A DNA stretch of 64,000 nt from assembly GCF_023101205.1 (NCBI RefSeq), contig NZ_CP078078.1, positions 2,046,001 to 2,110,000 on the forward strand. The letters are read 5' to 3'. Within the stretch, counting starts at the first letter, position 1. Each line of letters begins with the position of its first letter. Shown here piece by piece: positions 1-7,543 of this stretch. Both the position numbers and the translations under genes were made by a program. This stretch comes from Microbacterium aurugineum (lineage in GTDB: Bacteria > Actinomycetota > Actinomycetes > Actinomycetales > Microbacteriaceae). The notes under the pieces were generated by a model, which ran no database searches, was not told where the DNA came from, and was given only the letters and a program-made list of their open reading frames with translations.

Positions 1-1
1 C

Positions 2-457
2 GCGGAGCTGCTTCCTCCGGAGAAGGTGCGTCTGGCCGCCGAACTCCACCCGCGGCCGGTGATGATGGTCGGCGACGGGGTCAACGACGCGCCCGTGCTC
101 GCCGCCGCCGACATCGGCATCGCCATGGGAGCGAAAGGAGCGACGGCCGCCGGCGACGCCGCCGATGTCGTGATCCTCGTCGATTCCCTGGCGAAGGTCG
201 TGGACGCGCTCTCCATCGGCCGCCACACCCTGCGCGTCGCGCTCACGGCGATCTGGATCGGTATCGGGCTGAGCGTCGGGCTCATGGTCGTCGCGATGAC
301 GGGCGTGATTCCGGCGGTGGCCGGGGCTCTCGTCCAGGAACTCGTCGACCTCGCGACCATCCTGTACGCGCTCCGCGCGCTCAGCGGTCCGACCTCATCC
401 CTTCCGCCCACGACGGTGCGGCCGCTACGCGAGGGCGCACGCGAGTCCTCCGGGTGA
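2..457 (+). CDS. Heavy-metal P-type ATPase, C-terminal end (gene begins upstream of window)
   Basis: This is the tail of a P1B-type metal-transporting ATPase; the reading frame is open from base 2, so the gene starts outside the window. The hinge motif GDGVNDAP lies at the start of the visible part, followed by the IAMG...GAAD-like stretch (IAMGAKGATAAGDAADV) typical of the end of the phosphorylation domain. Two C-terminal transmembrane helices follow (ALTAIWIGIGLSVGLMVVAM and VAGALVQELVDLATILYAL). Metal specificity cannot be read because the CPx helix and N-terminal metal site are missing. The stop codon is embedded in a GGGTGA sequence that may be part of the next gene's promoter. Confidence 0.85.
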   Translation, partial: AELLPPEKVRLAAELHPRPVMMVGDGVNDAPVLAAADIGIAMGAKGATAAGDAADVVILVDSLAKVVDALSIGRHTLRVALTAIWIGIGLSVGLMVVAMTGVIPAVAGALVQELVDLATILYALRALSGPTSSLPPTTVRPLREGARESSG

Positions 458-493
458 ACTTCTGACGAAAACGCTCGCGTGCGGGGACAACGT
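452..493 (+). promoter_or_regulatory. Candidate half-site of the GGGTGA regulon plus -10, upstream of the DUF1254 gene
   Basis: GGGTGA at 452-457 is followed after exactly 30 bases by CAACGT (488-493), a -10-like hexamer. This is the spacing seen at the full palindromes elsewhere in the first 18 kb. The distal half (441-446) does not match TCACCC, so this is a half-site only. A competing -10, TAGTCT, lies at 497-502. Confidence 0.3.
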
Positions 494-562
494 GGATAGT
501 CTGGCGTCATCGTGGGAGCCGCCGTCGCCGATGACGCAGCTCACGGCCGAGAGGACCATCGC

Positions 563-1954
563 ATGACATCACCGATCCCCGGACGCCTCGCCGACGTCGA
601 GATCGACATCGACATCCCCGCGCGCTCGTCCCTTCCGCTGATCTTCGACGAGCTGGACTACCAGCTGGCATGCCAGACCTACCTCTGGGCTCTACCCCTG
701 GTCTCGTATGCGCAGTGGAAGACGCAGCACTACGACGTCTTCGGCGCGACGAGCAGCGATCTCGTGCGCTACCTGAGCTACCGGGACCGTCTCGGGCTGA
801 TCACCGCCAACGCGACGACCCCCTATATCCTCAACTTCTTCGACCTCGCAGAGACAGGGCCCCTCGTCATCGAACTTCCCGCCGGCCCGACGGCCGGGGG
901 CGTCTCCGATTTCTGGCAGCGCGAGGTCGGAGCAATGGGCGAGATGGGCCCGGACCGGAGCGAGGGCGGGAAGTACGTCATCCTCGCACCCGCTGTCGCC
1001 GAGCCGGACGACCTCGATGCGGGATACCGCGTCCTCCACTCCTCCGGCGTGAACATCATGTTCGGGTTCCGCACCCTCGATCCCGATCCGGCGCGAGCCG
1101 ATGCACTCGTGAACGCGGTGCGCATCTATCCGTACGCCGACCGTGCGAACCCCGCGCCGACGCGGATCGTATCCCCCGACGGCCGCGCATGGACCGGCGA
1201 CCAGCCCCGCGGCCTCGAGTACTGGAAGCGCCTCCACGCGATCTACCAGAGCGAGGTCGTCGACGAGCGGGACCGCTTCTACCTCGCCATGCTCAAGCAG
1301 TTGGGAATCGAGAAGGGAAAGCCGTTCGCGCCCGACGAACGGCTCACGCGCATCCTCGAGCAAGGCGCGGCGGCCGGGGAGCTCATGGCTCAGGCGAACA
1401 CCTTCGCGAAGCGCTTCGACGAGGTCAGGTACTGGCCGGACCGGGCGTGGGAACTGGCCATCGTGCTCGACAACCCCGCGCAGCGCGGCGACGGATACGA
1501 CGAGCTGTTCGAGCGGGCGTCCTGGTTCTACGAGGCCGTGTCCTTCTCTCACGCGATGAAGAGCACCACGCCGGGGGTCGGTCAGGCGTACCTCGGTTCC
1601 TATGTCGACGGCGCGGGCGAGTGGCTCGATGGAGGCCGTGACTACACCTTGCATGTCCCCGCGGATGTTCCTGCCAAGCTCTTCTGGTCGGCCACCGTGT
1701 ACGACGTCACGACGCGCTGTCTGATCGACAATCCTCAGCAGCGTGGTGACCGTGGTTCCCGGGACACCGACCTCACGCTCAACGACGACGGGTCGGTCGA
1801 CCTGTACTTCGGTCCGGAGGAGCCCGCGGAGGGACCGACGAACTGGGTGCAGACCGTTCCCGGGCGGCATTGGTTCTCGTACTTCCGCTTCTACGGCCCC
1901 ACCGAACCGTACTTCGACCGGAGCTGGAAGCTCGGCGACATCACACCGCGCTGA
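563..1954 (+). CDS. DUF1254/DUF1214 domain protein
   Basis: This 463-residue protein has the two-part architecture of the DUF1254-DUF1214 family: an N-terminal DUF1254 region (about residues 30-170, with WALPLVSYAQWK and the TPYILNFFDL segment) and a C-terminal DUF1214 region (about 340-455, containing AKLFWSATVYD and PEEPAEGPTNWVQT). No signal peptide or membrane segment is evident, although some family members are exported. The biochemical role of the family is not established. I chose the ATG at 563, preceded by a GAGAGG Shine-Dalgarno-like sequence, over a GTG at 512 that would add 17 alanine-rich residues. It sits between the ATPase and the HAD gene and may share the regional GGGTGA-type promoter signal. 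Confidence 0.75.
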   Translation: MTSPIPGRLADVEIDIDIPARSSLPLIFDELDYQLACQTYLWALPLVSYAQWKTQHYDVFGATSSDLVRYLSYRDRLGLITANATTPYILNFFDLAETGPLVIELPAGPTAGGVSDFWQREVGAMGEMGPDRSEGGKYVILAPAVAEPDDLDAGYRVLHSSGVNIMFGFRTLDPDPARADALVNAVRIYPYADRANPAPTRIVSPDGRAWTGDQPRGLEYWKRLHAIYQSEVVDERDRFYLAMLKQLGIEKGKPFAPDERLTRILEQGAAAGELMAQANTFAKRFDEVRYWPDRAWELAIVLDNPAQRGDGYDELFERASWFYEAVSFSHAMKSTTPGVGQAYLGSYVDGAGEWLDGGRDYTLHVPADVPAKLFWSATVYDVTTRCLIDNPQQRGDRGSRDTDLTLNDDGSVDLYFGPEEPAEGPTNWVQTVPGRHWFSYFRFYGPTEPYFDRSWKLGDITPR

Positions 1955-1996
1955 CACGGGACGAGCAGCCGCCCGCGCCCGCTGCACCGCCGAGTC

Positions 1997-2050
1997 TCAC
2001 CCGAGAGGGGTGACCGGCGGCCTCTCCACGCTTTCGTGGGATGCCAGCAT
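1997..2050 (+). promoter_or_regulatory. GGGTGA palindrome (site a) and -10 for the HAD phosphatase gene
   Basis: Perfect palindrome TCACCC (1997-2002), 5-base spacer, GGGTGA (2008-2013). CAGCAT, a -10-like hexamer, follows after 31 bases at 2045-2050, which gives a leader of about 37 bases before the ATG at 2094. Confidence 0.6.
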
Positions 2051-2093
2051 GGAGCCGTCGAACCGCCGATCGATCGAGACGTGAGGATCCGAG

Positions 2094-3047
<954 letters not shown>

Positions 3048-3077
3048 GCCTGCGGGCCGAACGCTCGGTGGGGTTGT

Positions 3078-4442
3078 TCAGGGGGTCGTCGAGACGGTCG
3101 CTTCCGGTGCGGCCGCTTCCTCGTCGATGCCCTCTTCCCCGAGAACGTCCGTCGCGGTGGAGGGACGGCGCACGAGCTCGACCAGGATGAGGAAGACCAC
3201 GAGACCGACCGATACTCCGACCACCGAACTGAACGAGACCGGTCGCGTCATGATGAGGATGAGCAGCGCGAGGGCCATGCCGGCGATGACGATCGGACCG
3301 TGGAATCGGTCGATCGCAAGGCCGAAGCGTCCCGTGGACACGCCGCGCCGTTCCCAGGTGTTCCGTACCGCAGCGAACCCGCTCGCCGACGCGCCCCGAA
3401 GCGCGACGGCACTGCGGCTCGACCCGGCGATCCAGGCCCACACCGCTACCAGGACGCCGACCAAGGCCAGCGCAGCGATCGTCGAACTGAGCAAGGACGT
3501 CACCTGATCGAAGAGGGACTCGGCCGCGGCAGCCGTCATGATCGACGGACTGACCGCACCGATGAAGAACACTCGGCCGATCCCCATCCCTGCGGACAGG
3601 AGCAGGAATGCCACGGCGAGCGCCGCGCTGGTCCAGAACAACGCACGTGGGCGGTTCCGGGCGATCAGGATCCCTCCGACCACCAGGCCGAGCACGACCC
3701 ACGGCAGCCAGAAGCCCGCGGCGACCGCGATCTGGTAGACCGTCCGCACCAGCACCAGAGCATCGGCCTGCGCGATGGGGATCGAGCGATCGATCTGCGG
3801 GATCAGGTCCGCGAATCCGACGCCGCGTTCCGTCAGCACCGCCTTGACGCGCTCGACCACGAGACCGAGATCGATCGACAGCACGCCGTCGTCTGCGAGC
3901 TGAAGCGCGGTGTCCGGACTGTTCTGCATGATCGCCACGGCACGCTCATGACTGAAACGCAGCGACTGCGCCCAGATGTCGGCGAACTGGTCGGAGGCGA
4001 CCACGTCATGGATCACGTTGTCGACGAGGGACGTGAGCCCGCTGGCAGCCGGCGCCTCCAGGAGACTGAGGGCGGAGGACGCGCGAGGGGGAAGGTCCAG
4101 CTCCCGCAAGCCGTCGAAGACCTCGCCCACGACCGCGTCGAGGTCGACCTGCTCGTGGATGGCGGCACTGACCTGGTCGGCGACGAAATCCTGAACGTCG
4201 GGATCCTCGGCCAGAGGCGCGAACGTCGCCACGAACCTGTCGGCATCGACGAGCTGGAGGCGCGCCCACGTGCCCATCGCCGCGATCGGTGCCATCAACA
4301 CGGCGACGGCGAGCACGATCCCCGCGACGATGCTCCTCGCCACCGGGCGTCGGCGCTCCTTCTCCGCCGGCGATTTCTTGAGCGCCTCGTTCTCCTGCTC
4401 GAGCAGAAGAACGCGGGCGCGCAGATCCTCCAGTTCGCTCAC
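3078..4442 (-). CDS. Membrane protein with N-terminal coiled coil, function unknown
   Basis: The 454-residue product starts with a short leucine-rich coiled coil (LEDLRARVLLLEQENEALKK), then one transmembrane helix (about 35-55). A long extracytoplasmic-type region of about 170 residues follows, with repeated alpha-helical segments about protein positions. Four to six further helices lie between about 225 and 420, and the tail is acidic. I do not recognise a characterised family. The GTG start was chosen because GGAGGAGGA precedes it closely; an upstream in-frame start would add 16 very basic residues. It is the last gene of the DUF6325-SHOCT operon controlled from site b. Confidence 0.7.
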   Translation of the reverse strand: MSELEDLRARVLLLEQENEALKKSPAEKERRRPVARSIVAGIVLAVAVLMAPIAAMGTWARLQLVDADRFVATFAPLAEDPDVQDFVADQVSAAIHEQVDLDAVVGEVFDGLRELDLPPRASSALSLLEAPAASGLTSLVDNVIHDVVASDQFADIWAQSLRFSHERAVAIMQNSPDTALQLADDGVLSIDLGLVVERVKAVLTERGVGFADLIPQIDRSIPIAQADALVLVRTVYQIAVAAGFWLPWVVLGLVVGGILIARNRPRALFWTSAALAVAFLLLSAGMGIGRVFFIGAVSPSIMTAAAAESLFDQVTSLLSSTIAALALVGVLVAVWAWIAGSSRSAVALRGASASGFAAVRNTWERRGVSTGRFGLAIDRFHGPIVIAGMALALLILIMTRPVSFSSVVGVSVGLVVFLILVELVRRPSTATDVLGEEGIDEEAAAPEATVSTTP

Positions 4443-4500
4443 GCGGCGTCCTCCTCCGTGTCGCCCCTTCGTGCGCCGGGTCCGACGCACGCCCCGATCG

Positions 4501-4860
4501 TCAGCTCAGCAGCTTCTGCTTCGCCGCGACGAACTCCTCCTGCGAGAGGACGCCCGAGTCCTTGAGCGCCGCCAGCTGCTGCAGCTTCGCGACCATGTCG
4601 TCGGGTGCCGCTGCCGCCGGGGGTGCCGCTGCTGCAGGTGCAGGTGCAGCGGCGTACTGCGCGGCGGCGTTCTGCGCGGCCGCATCGATCTGCGCCTGCT
4701 GCTGGGCGGCCTCGTACTGCTGCTGCTCGTACTGTCCCTGGGCCCGCTGCTGCTGGTTCCGAGACATGGCACCGCCCACAGCCGACGCCGTTCCTGCCAC
4801 GACGGCTGTCCTGGCTGCCAGCCCGATCAGTCCGGGGCGGCCGAATCTTCTCATTGGCAT
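4501..4860 (-). CDS. SHOCT-domain protein with Gln/Ala-rich linker
   Basis: This 119-residue protein has a short hydrophobic N-terminal segment (LIGLAARTAVVAGTASAVGG), then a Gln/Ala-rich low-complexity linker (about 35-85). It ends in a SHOCT module (about 88-118: DDMVAKLQQLAALKDSGVLS followed by QEEF..KQKLL). SHOCT domains are short C-terminal oligomerisation-like modules found on many bacterial membrane or export proteins. The start lies 3 bases after the stop of the DUF6325 gene, so the two are probably translationally coupled. A second SHOCT/DUF6325 pair lies 2 kb away in the opposite direction with the gene order reversed. Confidence 0.75.
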   Translation of the reverse strand: MPMRRFGRPGLIGLAARTAVVAGTASAVGGAMSRNQQQRAQGQYEQQQYEAAQQQAQIDAAAQNAAAQYAAAPAPAAAAPPAAAAPDDMVAKLQQLAALKDSGVLSQEEFVAAKQKLLS

Positions 4861-4863
4861 GTC

Positions 4864-5295
4864 TTAACCTTCCTGATCGAGGATGTCCATCATGGCGTTC
4901 ACGACCGGAGCGGGGACGCGCTCGCTCCGGAGCACCTGCCCGCCTGCGGCCGCGAGGCTCTGCGCCAGAGCGCGGGCGAACGTGAGTTCCAGGACGACGA
5001 CGGCGGCGGACTGCCCCGGATCGAGGGCTGCAGCGAGCGCCTCCACGTCTTCCTCACCGGCGAGGCCTGCGGCGATCGGCTGGAAGTCGTCCAGCCCGAG
5101 ATCCCCGTCATCGTCGTCGAGCTCGACGATCTCGACCTCACCGCTCGCCGACTTCGACAACACGACGAAGTCGAGCAACCGGACGACACCGCTGTCGATG
5201 AGGTCGGTCAGTGCTCGGAACGTCGCCGGGTCGGGACGCTCTCCCTCGAACCCGACGAGGTAGAACTCGGCGGGGCCGAATCGGAAGTCATTCAT
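4864..5295 (-). CDS. DUF6325-family protein (copy 1)
   Basis: This acidic 143-residue cytoplasmic protein is related to the product encoded at 7072-7515. Both share the core ...F.ALTDLIDSGVVRLLDF-type pattern (here DLIDSGVVRLLDFVVL, there RQVESGAIRLLDFLIL). Both also have a later Ala/Val-rich helix (AAVVVLELTFARALA versus AALMLIEPTWSERFS) and the ending PAPVVNAM versus PIPASIANT. Family members occur with SHOCT proteins in actinobacteria; no function is known. GAAAGGA precedes the ATG. It is the first gene of a three-gene operon read from the promoter at 5337-5389. Confidence 0.7.
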   Translation of the reverse strand: MNDFRFGPAEFYLVGFEGERPDPATFRALTDLIDSGVVRLLDFVVLSKSASGEVEIVELDDDDGDLGLDDFQPIAAGLAGEEDVEALAAALDPGQSAAVVVLELTFARALAQSLAAAGGQVLRSERVPAPVVNAMMDILDQEG

Positions 5296-5336
5296 GGATT
5301 GTCCTTTCTCACGGTGACGAACCGGACCGTGCGCTC

Positions 5337-5389
5337 ATGCTCGCATCGCTGTCGAGGCGGAGGTCCGCATTCTCACCCCAACCGGGTGA
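5337..5389 (-). promoter_or_regulatory. GGGTGA palindrome (site b) and -10 for the DUF6325-SHOCT operon
   Basis: TCACCC (5373-5378), 5-base spacer, GGGTGA (5384-5389), extendable to 7-bp arms. Reading on the minus strand, GAGCAT lies 30 bases downstream (5342-5337) as a -10. The leader to the ATG at 5295 is about 35 bases and includes the ribosome binding site. Confidence 0.6.
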
Positions 5390-5393
5390 GCGC

Positions 5394-6521
5394 TCAGCCG
5401 TCCGGCGGCTCGGTCTGACTGTTCTGGCGCGGGATCCACACCTTGCGGACGATGATCAGGATCGACGCGGTCAGCGGGATCGCCACGAGCGCGCCGAGCA
5501 GTCCGAGGAGGGTGGCGCCGATCATCGCGCCGATGATCACGAGCACCCCGGGCACCGCGGCCGCCTTGCCCATGACACGGGGGGTGACGACGTACGCCTC
5601 CACCTGGATGTAGACGAGGTACGCGATCGCGAAGATCAGCGCGGCCAGCGGGCTGACGAACAGCGTCGCGACGCTGCCGATGACCAGGAAGACCAGAGAC
5701 CCGATCATCGGGACCAGCGTGACGAAGAACGCGACGATCGCCATCACCGCGGGGATGGACGAGCCGACCGCGAACTGGATCACAAGCACGACCAGCGCGT
5801 TGATGATCGAGAGCGTCACGCCGCCGGCGACCACTCCCCCGACCGACTGCGTGATCTCCTCCAGCACGTCGGCGAATCGAGCCCGCCGGTACAGCGGGAC
5901 CAGGGAGACGACCGCGCCCTTGATGCTCTGCAACGAAGACACGAAGTACAGCGTGAGGACGACCACCATGATGAAGCTCGACACCGCTCCGATCACGCCG
6001 AAACCCGCTTTGAGCACCCCTCCGGAGATCGCGAGAAAGGAGGACAGCGTGGTGAGCGAGTGGATGCCCTCGGCGACGACGGCCGAGAGGTCGACACCGA
6101 GGTTCGCCTCCAGTGCCAGGTACCACTCGCTCTGCTGCATCGCCGCGATGGTTTCGGGTGCCGCCTCGATCGCGGCGGAGACCTGTCGGATCGTCATCGG
6201 AACGAGGACGAGGAGGATCACGGCGACGACGGCCAGGAACACGGCGGCGACCACCGCGACACCGGCCGCACGGCTCATCCTCCGGCGTTCGAGAGCGCGC
6301 ACCGCCGGATCCAGTCCGAGCGCGAGGAACATCCCCAAGAAGATCGAGATGAGAACGGTGGAGATGCCGGCGATCGTCGCTGCCAGGGCGATCGCGAGCA
6401 GGACCCCCACGGCGACGGTGAACCCCGACAGCAACGGCTTCGCCGGGAGCATGAGCTGCAGACGCGACAGGGGTCGACCGCTCTCCCGCTCCGTGTGCGT
6501 CACCGGCTTCGTCTCGTCCAC
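5394..6521 (-). CDS. AI-2E-family transporter (copy 1)
   Basis: This 375-residue integral membrane protein has eight predicted helices in the AI-2E/UPF0118 arrangement: two N-terminal pairs, an amphipathic central region (about 130-190) and C-terminal helices with TLVPMIGSLVFLVIGSVATL and TPRVMGKAAAVPGVLVIIGA. The family includes AI-2 exporters and Na+/H+ antiporter-like members; the substrate here is unknown. The GTG at 6521 was chosen because TAACGT (6534-6529) ends 7 bases upstream, so an upstream in-frame GTG at 6560 would precede the transcript start. It reads divergently from the SHOCT gene at 6681, and each gene has its own palindrome. A second AI-2E gene is at 12266. Confidence 0.8.
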   Translation of the reverse strand: MDETKPVTHTERESGRPLSRLQLMLPAKPLLSGFTVAVGVLLAIALAATIAGISTVLISIFLGMFLALGLDPAVRALERRRMSRAAGVAVVAAVFLAVVAVILLVLVPMTIRQVSAAIEAAPETIAAMQQSEWYLALEANLGVDLSAVVAEGIHSLTTLSSFLAISGGVLKAGFGVIGAVSSFIMVVVLTLYFVSSLQSIKGAVVSLVPLYRRARFADVLEEITQSVGGVVAGGVTLSIINALVVLVIQFAVGSSIPAVMAIVAFFVTLVPMIGSLVFLVIGSVATLFVSPLAALIFAIAYLVYIQVEAYVVTPRVMGKAAAVPGVLVIIGAMIGATLLGLLGALVAIPLTASILIIVRKVWIPRQNSQTEPPDG

Positions 6522-6528
6522 ACGGTGC

Positions 6529-6581
6529 ACGTTACGCGCGAGGTTCCGACGGAGCCCCACCGCCTCACCCGTTCCTGGTGA
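6529..6581 (-). promoter_or_regulatory. GGGTGA palindrome (site c) and -10 TAACGT for the AI-2E gene
   Basis: On the minus strand: TCACCA (6581-6576), 5-base spacer, GGGTGA (6570-6565). Thirty bases further is TAACGT (6534-6529), a consensus actinobacterial -10. The GTG start follows after 7 bases, so the mRNA is predicted to be leaderless. Confidence 0.6.
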
Positions 6582-6592
6582 CCGTGCGAGGG

Positions 6593-6645
6593 TCGCCCGC
6601 TAGGGGTGAGCGAGCTCCCCGCCCTCCCGGTCGCGCTGTCACTAT
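6593..6645 (+). promoter_or_regulatory. GGGTGA palindrome (site d) and -10 for the SHOCT-DUF6325 pair
   Basis: TCGCCC (6593-6598), 5-base spacer, GGGTGA (6604-6609). CACTAT follows after 30 bases (6640-6645). Site c begins 28 bases upstream of it, so the divergent intergenic region holds one palindrome per gene. The GTG at 6606 lies within the site and cannot be the start. Confidence 0.55.
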
Positions 6646-6680
6646 CGCGGTACGCAGTAACTCAACGAAAGGGGTCCGAA

Positions 6681-7067
6681 GTGTCGATTTGGACAAGCTT
6701 CTGGGACATCATCTGGTGGTTCTTCTGGGTCTTCGTGTTCATCTCCTACCTGATGGTGCTCTTCAACATCGTGGCGGACCTGTTCCGGGACCACGCCCTG
6801 AACGGCTGGTGGAAGGCCGTCTGGATCATCTTCCTCATCTTCGTCCCCTTCCTGACGGCCCTCGTCTACCTGATCGCGCGCGGCAGGGGCATGGGCGAAC
6901 GCAGCGCTTCGGCGTACAAGGAGCAGCAGCAGGCTGCCGACTCCTACATCCGCAGCGTCGCCGGTTCCAGTCCCAGCGATGAGATCGACAAAGCGTCGAA
7001 GCTCCTCGCCGCCGGCACCATCACCCCCGACGAGTTCGCTGCCATCAAGGCACGCGCACTGAGCTGA
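6681..7067 (+). CDS. PLD-nuclease-N-terminal-like membrane protein with SHOCT domain
   Basis: This 128-residue protein has two transmembrane helices (about 8-32 and 45-67) of the short Trp/Phe-rich type seen in the phospholipase D nuclease N-terminal (PLDc_N) family, including the characteristic FPFLTALVYLIARG-like end of helix 2. A soluble linker and a C-terminal SHOCT module follow (about 98-127: EIDKASKLLAAGTITPDEF..IKARAL). The GTG at 6681 was chosen because GAAAGGGG lies just before it. It forms a two-gene unit with the DUF6325 copy at 7072 and mirrors the DUF6325-SHOCT operon at 4501-5295. Confidence 0.75.
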   Translation: MSIWTSFWDIIWWFFWVFVFISYLMVLFNIVADLFRDHALNGWWKAVWIIFLIFVPFLTALVYLIARGRGMGERSASAYKEQQQAADSYIRSVAGSSPSDEIDKASKLLAAGTITPDEFAAIKARALS

Positions 7068-7071
7068 AATC

Positions 7072-7515
7072 GTGCCTGAGGCGGTCGGTGTGACCCTGGA
7101 GGCGCTCGGTGACGTCGAGTTCGTCGTCGTGCGCCTCGAGGACGGCCGCCTCAGCCCGAACATCCTGGAGGCTCTGCTTCGACAGGTGGAGAGCGGAGCC
7201 ATCCGCCTTCTGGACTTCCTCATCCTCCATCGACTGCATGGAGACGATTGGCGGCTGATCGAGATCGACACCGACGAGTTCGCGCTCGCCGGCCTCGGAC
7301 TCGACACCCCCGGCCTGATCGGCGACGACGATGCGCGGCACTTCGCCTCGCGCCTTCCCGTCGGCACCGTCGCGGCGCTGATGCTCATCGAGCCGACGTG
7401 GAGCGAGCGCTTCTCCCGCGACGTCGATCGACGAGGGGACAGCATCCTGGCGATGCAACCGATTCCGGCCTCGATCGCGAACACGGTTCTCGCCACGGCC
7501 CTGCAGCACCACTGA
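7072..7515 (+). CDS. DUF6325-family protein (copy 2)
   Basis: This 147-residue soluble acidic protein is paralogous to the one encoded at 4864-5295, with matching core, Ala/Leu-rich middle helix and C-terminal pattern. It starts 4 bases after the SHOCT gene's stop. A GTG at 7090, better placed behind TGAGGCGG, is an alternative start that removes 6 residues; the homology to copy 1 begins about there. No catalytic residues are evident. Function unknown. Confidence 0.7.
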   Translation: MPEAVGVTLEALGDVEFVVVRLEDGRLSPNILEALLRQVESGAIRLLDFLILHRLHGDDWRLIEIDTDEFALAGLGLDTPGLIGDDDARHFASRLPVGTVAALMLIEPTWSERFSRDVDRRGDSILAMQPIPASIANTVLATALQHH

Positions 7516-7543
7516 GCGTCCCGCGTCGCCGGGTGCGGGGGGC

